The notes beneath the pieces were generated by a model. That model saw nothing but the letters and a program-made list of their open reading frames with translations, was not told the origin of the DNA and did not search any database. Shown here piece by piece: positions 55,465 through 64,000 of a stretch of 64,000 bases of DNA (position 1 is its first letter; every line of letters starts with the position of its first letter). The stretch comes from Intestinimonas butyriciproducens (GTDB taxonomy: Bacteria; Bacillota; Clostridia; Oscillospirales; Butyricicoccaceae), in the NCBI RefSeq assembly GCF_016901775.1, contig NZ_JACJKW010000015.1, positions 1 through 64,000 on the forward strand, written 5' to 3'. Made by a program: the position numbers and the translations under genes.

Positions 55465-58430
55465 TGTCCTATAAAATTTATACATATACCGATCCCTACC
55501 GGCTACACGAGACAGATTTCTGGGAGGAGATTCAGGCCATCCCTCATCTGTGCTCATCCCGTACTCTGGTCAATGGCCTGGTGGATGTGATGCAGGACAG
55601 CATCCACTGCTTGATCTGTCCATTGGATGAGATCATTGGCGACAAAAGGGTATTCCGCTCCTGGACAAGAAATATCACAGGCCAGATCCAACAGTATGGA
55701 TATCTGACCAGTGTGTATGCACAACTGCCTGAAAACGATAAGACCGGTGAATTTGACGATGCCTTTCTGTCGGCGCTGAAGCACAATAAAAATTCCATGC
55801 TGGAAGCCATCCGCCTTTTTGTGGAATTGGATATTCCTGCGGCGTCGCTGCATCCGGAGGCGGCCAACAAGGAACAACGGCTGTTCATCCAGCTTCTGAG
55901 GGGGATACAGGAAGAAAAGAATCCGTTGTTTGCTTTTCCGGCCCCGCCCACCATTCCGGTGATGAAACAGGTGATTCGGGACAAAGCCGCCCAGGAAAAA
56001 GAGGATTTTCAAAACAGAAACCAGGAAAGCTCCAGACGAAATCAGGAATTTTACCGCAAACGGCTGGCCATGTATGACAGAGGCATTGCTGCGGCGGAAA
56101 AGTGGAGCGGAGAAAAACTTGTCATCCATGGGGTGCATCAGTTTTCTCCCATACAACTGCGGTTTATCATAGCTCTGGAGCAGCAAGGCACAGAGATCAT
56201 TTTTCTGCACAATTTCCAGGAAGAGTTTCCAGCGATGTATTCTTCCTGGAATTATATCTACCAATATTTTGGAGCGGAAACCCACGCAGACCAGAACATC
56301 AAGACCTATCGGGTGCCGGGCCAGCTGCCCAGACCGGGACACGCCTTGGCCGAAGCCATGGGCCTGATGTGTGAAGATGGCGCAAACCGTCTTAATCCCC
56401 GCTTCAAAGCAAACTTTGCCCTATACCGGGACATGAAGGTGAAGTTCTTTGAAAATGTGTCGGAATATGCGGGGTACATTTCAGATCGGGTGGAGGAAGC
56501 CAAAGAGCGTATAGAAAATGAGCGGTATCTGTATGAGCGGCCGCAGAAAAAGATGGGGACGGCAGCGGTGCTCAGCCGGATGAACGAGCTGATCTACACG
56601 GCCAACAAGGATGTAGAGGAACTGCTGCAGATTTATTATCCGGAATATTCCAGAAACCGTCATTTTCTCTCCTACCCCATTGGCCAGTTTTTTTCGGCGC
56701 TGTACCGTTTGTGGGACTGGGAAGCAGGAGAAATCCGTATTGAATACAGGGATATCCGGGAGTGTCTGAATTCCGGCATTCTGGCTAAATACCAGGCGGC
56801 AGAGCTGCTGAAAACAGCTATGAATTTAGAGCCCCTCTTCGCCAATGTGGCCACCTATTCCCAGCTGATGGAGCGTTTGCACAAGGATTATTTACCTCAG
56901 TATCAGGAGGTTCGGAGGGCCGTTGCAGGCTCCAATGCCTTTCCCTTTCGGCGCATGACTATTTACCAGGAGTACAAGGTTAGTCAGAAAAATATTACCG
57001 ATCTGATGGGGGCTATCCAGTCCATCAATAAGATCGCCTGCGATTTGTTTCGCTCAGACGATCAGCAAATCAGTTCCCACTACCTGTCTTTTCGGAAGCA
57101 CTTCTGCAATTTGGAGAAGTTTTTGAAAGAACGGCAGGACGATCTGGCCAATGAGGAAGAGCGGGATCTGATTACAAAACTGCTGGTGCGGTTTGAAGAG
57201 GTGCAGCTGACTTCCGAATCCAATAAGATGCAGGGTACCTTTGAGGATTTGCGGAATGGAATTTACTTTTTCCTGAAACAAAAGGAACAGCCCGATCCCA
57301 ACTGGTTGGTGAAAAACTTCGAGCAGATCGACGGCGATATCCTGAGCAGCAAGAAACAAAACCGGCCGGGGCAGAACAAGATCTACCACTTTGCCTGCGT
57401 CTCCGACCGGGATATGAACCAATCGGTCAACGATTTGCTGCCCTGGCCCCTTTCTGAGCGCTTTATTGAAACGGCCTATACCCCCATTGATCTGCAATTT
57501 CAGGTGTATTATGCGGCCCTTTGCGAAAGGAGCTCATTTCTTCGCTATTGTCTTTTTTATGGGCTGTATTACAACCAATGCGATTCCTGCATCAGCTATG
57601 TGCGGCAGTACGGGGATGAAACCACCGAAGAATACCATCTGCTCCGGCTTTTGGGGGTGGGGGAGCAGGCGATCTCCCTGGCGGTGTCCCAGGATGACAA
57701 CGCCCTGGTCTGCGCTCTGGAGGGGAAGAACATCACCACCATGCAGTATGACCAATATCAGATGATGGCCATGTTCCTGTGCCCATACAAGTACCTGCTG
57801 GATTATGTCCTCAACCCTCAGCCCGGTGTATCCAACCTGTTTTTGTACGGGCGGCTGTTTGAGAATGTGCTGGTGGCCAATGTGTGGAAGCGGCTGGCCG
57901 GGTTTACAATAGAACAGGCGGCCCGGCAGTATTACAGGGTGGTGAAGCAGGAAGCGGACAAAATAAAACGCTTTTTCCCCTTCTGGCGCAACCGTAATTC
58001 GGAATTTTCCGATCTGATCCGCAGAGCGGACAATTATTTCAAAAATCGGGTAATTACACCGGAGAGCCAGCACAACAGGCAGCAGCCTGTTCGGGAATAC
58101 AGTGAAAGTCATATGAAAATGCGGCAGATCTTTGGAAAGGCCCGTTTTGATGTGGAAAACAATGGGTTAGCGGAAGCTCTCCGGCCAAAGGCTTTTGAAA
58201 GCCTGGTGCAGCAGGAAGGGGAGAAGAGGATCTATTCTCTTCATAAGCTGCCCAAGGCCCAGGCGAAAAATCAGGAACCCATGCGGCAGGCGCTGCTCCA
58301 GGCCACGATGGATTACCTCAACCAATCCAGCACGCCGGAACAGCGGGTGGGGCCGTGGTGTTATAACTGCGGGAACAGGGATATTTGCCTGTATTCCTAT
58401 GCTCCCGAGGCATTTAGCGAGGTGGAATGA
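55464..58430 (+). CDS. AddB-like protein with Fe-S cysteines, gene 2 of the helicase operon
   Basis: A 988-residue protein from the ATG at 55464 (AGGGGGAAG upstream). KLVIHGVHQFSPIQLRFIIA with LEQQGTEIIFLHNFQEEFP resembles the inactive helicase half of AddB. Near the C-terminus C773 (FLCPYKYLLDYVL) and C966, C969, C975 (CYNCGNRDIC) match the four cysteines that hold the Fe-S cluster of AddB/Cas4-type nucleases. The acidic and lysine residues of the PD-(D/E)XK site are not evident between them, so the domain may bind DNA without cutting. It overlaps gene 3 by ATGA (58427-58430). Probable partner of the NERD-UvrD helicase. Confidence 0.72.
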   Translation: MSYKIYTYTDPYRLHETDFWEEIQAIPHLCSSRTLVNGLVDVMQDSIHCLICPLDEIIGDKRVFRSWTRNITGQIQQYGYLTSVYAQLPENDKTGEFDDAFLSALKHNKNSMLEAIRLFVELDIPAASLHPEAANKEQRLFIQLLRGIQEEKNPLFAFPAPPTIPVMKQVIRDKAAQEKEDFQNRNQESSRRNQEFYRKRLAMYDRGIAAAEKWSGEKLVIHGVHQFSPIQLRFIIALEQQGTEIIFLHNFQEEFPAMYSSWNYIYQYFGAETHADQNIKTYRVPGQLPRPGHALAEAMGLMCEDGANRLNPRFKANFALYRDMKVKFFENVSEYAGYISDRVEEAKERIENERYLYERPQKKMGTAAVLSRMNELIYTANKDVEELLQIYYPEYSRNRHFLSYPIGQFFSALYRLWDWEAGEIRIEYRDIRECLNSGILAKYQAAELLKTAMNLEPLFANVATYSQLMERLHKDYLPQYQEVRRAVAGSNAFPFRRMTIYQEYKVSQKNITDLMGAIQSINKIACDLFRSDDQQISSHYLSFRKHFCNLEKFLKERQDDLANEEERDLITKLLVRFEEVQLTSESNKMQGTFEDLRNGIYFFLKQKEQPDPNWLVKNFEQIDGDILSSKKQNRPGQNKIYHFACVSDRDMNQSVNDLLPWPLSERFIETAYTPIDLQFQVYYAALCERSSFLRYCLFYGLYYNQCDSCISYVRQYGDETTEEYHLLRLLGVGEQAISLAVSQDDNALVCALEGKNITTMQYDQYQMMAMFLCPYKYLLDYVLNPQPGVSNLFLYGRLFENVLVANVWKRLAGFTIEQAARQYYRVVKQEADKIKRFFPFWRNRNSEFSDLIRRADNYFKNRVITPESQHNRQQPVREYSESHMKMRQIFGKARFDVENNGLAEALRPKAFESLVQQEGEKRIYSLHKLPKAQAKNQEPMRQALLQATMDYLNQSSTPEQRVGPWCYNCGNRDICLYSYAPEAFSEVE

Positions 58431-61400
58431 CTGTGGTTTGCGGCCAGTATGTACGATGCCCCGTTTTATTTGAGGAAAAAGACGAAAAATTTCCTAGAAA
58501 TTTTATCCTGGCCAAGGTCATCGGGGTCAACGACCTTTCGGAAACGGTGACGGTAAAAATCCATGACCTTTGCGGGACCAGAAAGCTCTATGAGCACATC
58601 TTTGCAAAAGGGGATACACCGGAGTTTCCCCATGGCAGCGTGGCCCGTTGCCATGGCTGCAAAGGGGCCAGGGTGATGACGCCCGACGGCTGGGGCAAGA
58701 TCCTGACGGCCAACCCCCATCAGCCGGAGGATGTGTATTTTTCCTATTATGTCACCCTCTACAATGGCGAGATCCGGCGATACACCGAAGACGCACTGGA
58801 GATCGAATACACATCCTGCGATCATTCACCCCTGGAGCAGATGATCCACTATGAATTTCAGAACCCCAGCTGGTATGCACAGCGCTTGCGGGTGAGTGAA
58901 AATATGCACATGGTAAATAATGCCATCTATGGGTTTGATGTGATCTCCGGATGCAGGGTGTTTTTGATGGAGCATCAGATCACCACCGTGGCCAGAGCAT
59001 TGGAAGCAAGGCCTGTGAGGTATATGCTGGCCGATGAAGTTGGATTGGGCAAAACCATCGAGGCCTGTTCCATTATCAAGGTGATGACCAGCGAAAATGC
59101 CGGTTTGCGGGTGCTTTATGTGGTTCCCCGCACTCTGCTGCGGCAATGGCAGGTGGAGCTGAAATACAAGTACAATCTGTATGCCCAGGACGATATGGCG
59201 CTGATCTCCATGGCCAGCCAGTTTATTGTGGCTTTGGAGGACCTGGGGCCTCAGCACCAGGCCTTGCAGGAGGATTGGGATCTATTGCTGGTGGATGAGA
59301 CCCATCGGCTGCTTTCCATGCCGGACAAATACAGCCAAGTGTTTTCCATCAGCAAAAAGACGGAACATGTGCTGCTGCTCAGCGCAACGCCCATACAGGA
59401 CCGGAAGGAAGAGTACCTGAATCTATTGAAACTTTTGCTGCCGGACCAGTACGAAACCATGGAGTTGTCCCGGTTTTCCAAGCTGCTGAACAACCAGGAA
59501 AAGATCCAGCGCCGGGTCAATCGGGTGATGCGGAACATCCATGATTTTGATGACCCGGACCGCCGGGAGGAGATCTTTGCCCTGCTGGAAGAGCTGGCGG
59601 AGATACTGGATGACAAATACCTTCATCGGCGACTGGCCCAGGTGGACAAGGAGGGCGAGGACAAGGGTCTGGAGACGGTGCAGCAGTGCGTGTCGTACAT
59701 CACGGAAAATTACCGTGTGCAGCGAAAGGTCATCCGGAACCGCCGCAGCAGTCTGGGCCTGGCCATCGGGCAGCGGAAGCTGCATGCGCTGTCTTATGCT
59801 CCCTGTTCCAACGAGGAAAACTACGGGGAGATCGATGTTTACCATATTCTGCTACAATCTCTGGCCGACCGGTGCGACGATGCAGAGGATGTGGTCACCA
59901 CGGTGCAGCCATTGCTGATGGCCATGTTCAGTTCCCCCTGGGCCTTGCTCCGGGAGCTGAGACGGCAGGGAATCCAGGACCAGGCGCTGCTGGAAAGCGT
60001 GGAGCTGTGGGTGCAGCAGGCTGAGGACGAAATCCGCATGGCCGATGAATACCTGGACGAGCGGCCCGATGAGATCAAGAGCCGGCTGCTGCGGGCGGTG
60101 GACTACATCGAGCAGGAAATCGATGTGGGCGATGATGAGCCGAGAAAAATCGTGGTGTTTACCCGCTTCCCGGAGACCCATGAGAAATTCCTGGAGCTTC
60201 TGAAGATGCGCCATTTGCAGGCGGTGGCTTTTTGCCAGGGAATGTCCACAGAGGAACTGGAAGAAAGTGTGTATCAGTTCCAGAATGATCCCCAGTGCAA
60301 AATCATCGTTTGCGACGAAAGCGGCGGCGAAGGCCGGAATTTCCAGAACGCCGACTGGATCATCCACCTGGATCTGCCCTGGACGGCCAACGCCATTGAG
60401 CAGAGGATCGGGCGTCTGGACCGCCTGGGGCGGGACGAAGGGCACATGGTGGTTCATTCGGTGGTTCTGTTTGCAGAGGAGACCATGGAAAGCCAGCTGT
60501 TCCAGGTGTGGGACCGGGGCATGGGGCTTTTTGAGGAATCCCTGAGTGGGATGGAGATCATCACCGGAGAGCTGAACGAAGCCATTGCAGAGGCCATGGC
60601 CGACGATCTGCACAACGGCCTGAGCCATGCGCTGGAGGACATCATAGAGATCACAGAGGACGCCAGGGATGCTGTGGAAGAGGAACAGCTTTACGATTCC
60701 GGCGCGCAGATCTATAAACCGCTGGGAATGGCGGTGAACCATATGCTGAAGCTGTACCAGAGCGGCGAGGGAAATCCCTTCCAGGTGTCCATGCTGCAAT
60801 GGGCCACCCAAGCAGGACTTGTGCCGGAAAAGAACGATGAAAGCGGAAAGCTGATTCGCTTTAATGAGAGCCATTTCCGCCCTCATGCGGCCATGCAGGC
60901 CCTGCTGGTGCCCCCCAGCTGGAAAAGATACCGGAACACTCCCAGTATGCGGCGCTCCCATGGGATCCTGGGCACTTTTGACCGGGCCACGGCCATTCAA
61001 AGGGAGGATCTGCTGTTTTTTGCCCCAGGTGATTCGGTTTTTGACAGCATTGTGTGGAATGCATCCCACAACGGCCGCGGGCGCTGCTGCGCCTTTATCG
61101 CCCAGGGGACTTTTGACTATGCCGGGTTTGTTTTTACCTACAACATCGGCCCCAACATTCCCTTTTTGCTGGATCATCGTGTGCCGCTGCCGCTGCTGTC
61201 CCAGTTCGGGGTCTATTTGCCGGCCCATCAGATCCGGGTCTTTTTGCCATTGCGGCGTGAGTATGAGCAGGTTCCGGAAGACACCCTGAATGCCTTTTTG
61301 GGGGAAAGCTATCGTGTGCGCAAAGCGGTGCATCTGGGGGCGCGGGCCGGGGAGGAGGGTACTTCCCGCATAGAACAGTTCATCCAGCACAATCCCTTTG

Positions 61401-61669
61401 ACGAGTGGAGCGCATTGATCCACAGAGCGTCCAAAATGGCATACAAACGGGCCATGGAAAAATGCAAAGAAGAGGCCGACCTGGTGACGGCCAAAAAAGA
61501 GATCATCCGCGTGGTCAATGGATACGAAGCGGAGTATATCTATGCCGGAAAAGATCTGAAGCAGCTGGAAGAGATCAAGGATCACTACCGTGCTATCCTG
61601 CGCTCTCTGGAGCGGCCGGCTGTTTCCCTGGATTCCATTTGCTATATGAAGGTGGTAAACCGCTTGTGA
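58427..61669 (+). CDS. RapA/SNF2-like helicase, gene 3 of the helicase operon
   Basis: A 1080-residue protein. After a ~190-residue N-terminal region with several cysteines (CGQYVRC, CHGC) come SNF2 motifs: LADEVGLGKTIEACSII (~200), LYVVPRTLLRQWQVEL, LLLVDETHRLL (~287), LLLSATPIQDR (~318), IVVFTRFPETHEKFLEL, GEGRNFQNADWIIHLDLPW (~634) and EQRIGRLDRLGR (~660). The last ~400 residues resemble the C-terminal part of RapA-like proteins but are otherwise unfamiliar. It moves on duplex DNA and may displace proteins. From memory it resembles DpdE of 7-deazaguanine restriction systems. It overlaps gene 4 as GTGA (61666-61669). Confidence 0.82.
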   Translation: MTVVCGQYVRCPVLFEEKDEKFPRNFILAKVIGVNDLSETVTVKIHDLCGTRKLYEHIFAKGDTPEFPHGSVARCHGCKGARVMTPDGWGKILTANPHQPEDVYFSYYVTLYNGEIRRYTEDALEIEYTSCDHSPLEQMIHYEFQNPSWYAQRLRVSENMHMVNNAIYGFDVISGCRVFLMEHQITTVARALEARPVRYMLADEVGLGKTIEACSIIKVMTSENAGLRVLYVVPRTLLRQWQVELKYKYNLYAQDDMALISMASQFIVALEDLGPQHQALQEDWDLLLVDETHRLLSMPDKYSQVFSISKKTEHVLLLSATPIQDRKEEYLNLLKLLLPDQYETMELSRFSKLLNNQEKIQRRVNRVMRNIHDFDDPDRREEIFALLEELAEILDDKYLHRRLAQVDKEGEDKGLETVQQCVSYITENYRVQRKVIRNRRSSLGLAIGQRKLHALSYAPCSNEENYGEIDVYHILLQSLADRCDDAEDVVTTVQPLLMAMFSSPWALLRELRRQGIQDQALLESVELWVQQAEDEIRMADEYLDERPDEIKSRLLRAVDYIEQEIDVGDDEPRKIVVFTRFPETHEKFLELLKMRHLQAVAFCQGMSTEELEESVYQFQNDPQCKIIVCDESGGEGRNFQNADWIIHLDLPWTANAIEQRIGRLDRLGRDEGHMVVHSVVLFAEETMESQLFQVWDRGMGLFEESLSGMEIITGELNEAIAEAMADDLHNGLSHALEDIIEITEDARDAVEEEQLYDSGAQIYKPLGMAVNHMLKLYQSGEGNPFQVSMLQWATQAGLVPEKNDESGKLIRFNESHFRPHAAMQALLVPPSWKRYRNTPSMRRSHGILGTFDRATAIQREDLLFFAPGDSVFDSIVWNASHNGRGRCCAFIAQGTFDYAGFVFTYNIGPNIPFLLDHRVPLPLLSQFGVYLPAHQIRVFLPLRREYEQVPEDTLNAFLGESYRVRKAVHLGARAGEEGTSRIEQFIQHNPFDEWSALIHRASKMAYKRAMEKCKEEADLVTAKKEIIRVVNGYEAEYIYAGKDLKQLEEIKDHYRAILRSLERPAVSLDSICYMKVVNRL

Positions 61670-64000
61670 GTTACATTGAATTGTTTTCCGATTACGCCCG
61701 GGGAAAGGAACCGGCCAGCGGGGCAGAAGGCCGGATAGGGGAAGAGTATGCCCGGCTTCTGGGGGAGGGAAAGGTCAGCGAGGCCACCCGGGCCCAGCTT
61801 TGCCTGACCTTTTTCACCCGGTACCGGCAGTACAACAGCGGGGCCATTTCGCGCCAGGATCTGCTGCTGTTTCTCCGGGATTTCATCCTTTTCGTGGGCC
61901 GTTTTCCCATGCCAGCCCCGATGGAGGCCATCATCCGACAAAGCGGAACCGAGTACGGGTTGAGCATTGCAGCAGACGGCTGTGCCGATGCCGCTGACAT
62001 TCTTCCGGAATGGTTTCCCAACCCCGATTTTGTGCATCAGGTGTACGGGCTGGACGACAGCGGGATGGAGCGCCCCGCCCCGGCCGTAGGGGACGGCATC
62101 CTGCGGCGTCACAGCCGCTTCGCCCAATACCGCTCCATCGAGCAGAAGATCGCCGCGCATGCGGCAGTGAATCTTCCAGAAGATGCCACTCTGATGGTGT
62201 CGCTGCCCACAGGCGGCGGCAAAAGTCTGATTACACAGATGGTGTCGGCGGTGTCCCATGGGCTGACGATGGTCATGGTTCCCACCGTGGCGCTGATTTC
62301 CGACCAGTATATGCAGGCGTGTAGCTGTATGATAGAGGAATTCCAGGAGCATATTTTCTGCTATCGGGGCGATACAGGCCCGCGGGAAGCGGAAAAGATG
62401 CTGGGGGAGATCCGAAGCCGAAAGGCGCGGCTGATCTTCACCTCTCCTGAGGCGCTGCTGAAAAATCAGGCGCTAAATCAGGCCCTGCGGAAAGCGGCCC
62501 AGGAGAAATACCTTTGCAATGTGGTCATTGACGAGGCCCATATCGTGCCCGACTGGGGGACCCATTTCAGACCGGATTTCCAGATCTTTTCCGTGGTGCT
62601 GCGAGAGCTGCGGGAGCTGTCCGGCCACAGCATCCGCACCTATCTGCTGTCGGCCACCCTCTCCCAGGATGTGGTCCAGGTCCTGTTCGATCTCTTCGGG
62701 CAGGAGGGGAAGAATGTGGCGTATCGGTGCGACACCCTGCGCAAAGAGCCGCGTTTTGTGTTCAGCGAATGCCGGGATTACCGTCTGCGGGAAAGCCGAG
62801 GGATGGAACTGGTGAAAACCCTTCCCAAACCCCTGATTCTGTATGTGATCGAGCCGGAGGAAGCAGAACGGCTGAAAAAGAAATTCGTGCAGCAGGGATA
62901 CAAGAACATCCAGACTTTCACAGGGGATACCCCCAAAAAACAGCGGGAGCATCTGCTGAAAGCGTGGAAGGACAATCAGATCGATGTGATGATCGCCACT
63001 TCGGCTTTCGGCATGGGAGTGGATAAGCCCAATGTGCGCACCATTGTCCACCGGTGCGTCCCGGAAAATTTGAGCCGGTTTTATCAGGAGGTGGGGCGGT
63101 CCGGGCGGGACGGCCTGCCTGCTCTCAGTGTGCTGCTGCCCTACATGGGCAAAGACGGGCAAAAAAGCGATCTGGATACGGCATTTGGTCTTGTGAACAA
63201 AAGCATTCTGGGCGTGGATAAATTGCTGGTGCGTTGGTACAGCATGGTGCAAAATCCCAGCACCTACCTGGAAGGGGACCGGATGATCGTGGATCTCAGC
63301 ACGGTGCCCACTTCCTTCTCCCCGGAGGATGCCCAGTACGCCGGGGTGCGGAACATGATGTGGAATGTGAATGCTCTTCTCCTTTTGCATCGGGAGCATT
63401 ACATTGACATTCAGGGGGCCCGGTTCATTCCGGAGAAAAACACCTATTCCTTTACTTGCCGGCTGCTGGATACAGAGACCCTGATGGAGGAAGAAAAGCT
63501 CCGCCAGGCTCTGGAGCCAGACCGGCAAAGGGAATACGATATGCGGGTCTATGGGTACCGGCAGATGGCCGACCTGGTGCACAAGCCCAGGGTCCGGTGC
63601 TGGGCCAGAAGGCTGACGGCGCTGTTTCCCCTGGCCGAGGAATTTTGCGGCGGCTGTCCTGTGCATCCCCGGAAGCCGGAAAACGAGGAGGACGACATCA
63701 AAATCCGGGAGGCCTTTCTCCTGGAATGGAGCGCCGCAGCCCCAAAGGCCCCCTTGCAAAAACTGTTTGGCAGCCTTCACGATGTGGTGGTTCCGGTTGA
63801 AAACTGGAACAGCGTGGATCTGAATGGGCTGGTGCGCCGGGCCAATGAATGGGGCATCGGCTGCGTGGTTTTGCCCCAGGTGCAGGGCGTTACGGCCCTT
63901 TGCGAATCCATGCTCCTGTCCGCTGATGAGTTTCTGGTGATCGGCCCTCTGGCGCCGTGGCTCTTTCAAAAGGGCGTTCTGATTTTGTTTGATGAGGATG
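61666..64000 (+). CDS. RecQ-like helicase, gene 4 of the helicase operon (partial, runs off the edge)
   Basis: A GTG start at 61666 overlaps gene 3; 778 codons are open to the window end. A ~170-residue N-terminal extension of unknown type precedes the motor: LMVSLPTGGGKSLITQMV (~180), VVIDEAHIVPDWGTHFRPDF (~288), TYLLSATLSQ, IATSAFGMGVDKPNVRTIVH and FYQEVGRSGRDG, the classic RecQ order. A zinc-like RCWARRLTALFPLAEEFCGG with CPVHP follows, with three cysteines. The C-terminal ~130 residues are unfamiliar. From memory it resembles DpdF. All motor motifs look intact. The protein and any further genes continue beyond the window. Confidence 0.82.
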   Translation, partial: MSYIELFSDYARGKEPASGAEGRIGEEYARLLGEGKVSEATRAQLCLTFFTRYRQYNSGAISRQDLLLFLRDFILFVGRFPMPAPMEAIIRQSGTEYGLSIAADGCADAADILPEWFPNPDFVHQVYGLDDSGMERPAPAVGDGILRRHSRFAQYRSIEQKIAAHAAVNLPEDATLMVSLPTGGGKSLITQMVSAVSHGLTMVMVPTVALISDQYMQACSCMIEEFQEHIFCYRGDTGPREAEKMLGEIRSRKARLIFTSPEALLKNQALNQALRKAAQEKYLCNVVIDEAHIVPDWGTHFRPDFQIFSVVLRELRELSGHSIRTYLLSATLSQDVVQVLFDLFGQEGKNVAYRCDTLRKEPRFVFSECRDYRLRESRGMELVKTLPKPLILYVIEPEEAERLKKKFVQQGYKNIQTFTGDTPKKQREHLLKAWKDNQIDVMIATSAFGMGVDKPNVRTIVHRCVPENLSRFYQEVGRSGRDGLPALSVLLPYMGKDGQKSDLDTAFGLVNKSILGVDKLLVRWYSMVQNPSTYLEGDRMIVDLSTVPTSFSPEDAQYAGVRNMMWNVNALLLLHREHYIDIQGARFIPEKNTYSFTCRLLDTETLMEEEKLRQALEPDRQREYDMRVYGYRQMADLVHKPRVRCWARRLTALFPLAEEFCGGCPVHPRKPENEEDDIKIREAFLLEWSAAAPKAPLQKLFGSLHDVVVPVENWNSVDLNGLVRRANEWGIGCVVLPQVQGVTALCESMLLSADEFLVIGPLAPWLFQKGVLILFDED

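Noticed and set aside
52165-58430. Housekeeping AddAB recombination nuclease
   Set aside because: Gene 1 has an N-terminal NERD domain and no C-terminal AddA nuclease, and two further helicases are coupled to the pair; this is not the usual addAB operon.
59852-61585. 577-codon open frame on the minus strand
   Set aside because: Shadow of the SNF2-like helicase gene, without a recognisable domain.
62473-63969. 498-codon open frame on the minus strand
   Set aside because: Shadow of the RecQ-like gene, whose helicase motifs are all on the plus strand.
1-64000. rRNA and tRNA genes
   Set aside because: No rRNA-like stretch or convincing tRNA cloverleaf was noticed in reading; a tRNA search program was not available.

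Overview
The window looks like chromosomal accessory DNA of a gut Clostridia, probably Oscillospiraceae or Lachnospiraceae. The grounds are TnpV/TnpW-type transposons with a large serine recombinase, Gram-positive conjugation genes (PrgI, Maff2, TrbL-like), SLH-domain surface proteins, AGGAGG ribosome binding sites and a CGAAC-N4-GTTCG SOS box. No rRNA or tRNA gene was seen. Almost everything is mobile or variable DNA, and much of it is a patchwork of truncated modules joined at abrupt points.

Layout. 1-930: end of a TnpX/TnpV element. 939-8977: a metal, heme or siderophore uptake cassette (AraC regulator, ECF transporter S-T-A, two YbtPQ/IrtAB-like half-ABC transporters, DtxR-like regulator). 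9414-22115: backbone of a second TnpW-type element with four sigma-factor-like genes in tandem, DUF3847, a truncated MobA/MobL relaxase, then a Cys-rich VLP protein, a replisome organizer, a DnaC-like ATPase and TnpW. Inside it sit an ABC-exporter pair behind a perfect 20-bp palindrome and a run of fragments (CpaB-like, topB, recombinase, RelE-type toxin) around an intact DUF234 ATPase. 22142-22881: an AbrB/PIN toxin-antitoxin pair. 22963-28306: a decayed type IV secretion cluster. 28335-29754: a HipA-like kinase gene between two copies of the end of the secretion hydrolase gene. 29757-29957: a type I toxin with its antisense RNA. 30083-33227: leftover conjugative-element genes including ArdC-like and ArdA-like antirestriction proteins. 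33120-34790: relaxase, MobC and a probable oriT. 35018-37157: an orphan RelB/DinJ antitoxin, a membrane LuxR-type regulator and a field of repeated dyads. 37309-47285: a secreted/surface island (lipoprotein, CAP-SLH, a 1532-residue SLH protein, an LRR-SLH protein). 47463-49660: Tn916-like orf7/orf8 fused to the C-terminal half of a type III restriction enzyme. 49860-51891: SOS-regulated Y-family polymerase with YolD. 52165-64000: four tightly coupled genes encoding a NERD-UvrD helicase, an AddB-like protein, a RapA/SNF2-like helicase and a RecQ-like helicase that runs off the edge.

How they fit together. The metal cassette appears self-contained: AraC-type direct repeats overlap the promoter of the ECF genes and a DtxR-like sensor closes the cassette. 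The conjugation modules are no longer self-sufficient: VirD4, VirB4 and both relaxases are truncated, PrgI has an internal stop, and the hydrolase and a sigma-like gene are frameshifted. The best candidate for an undescribed system is the right-hand operon at 52165-64000, an AddAB-like pair joined to two further helicases with every gene overlapping the next, which suggests one DNA-processing or anti-phage complex. The many junctions could be real recombination or partly assembly artefact; long reads across them would decide.
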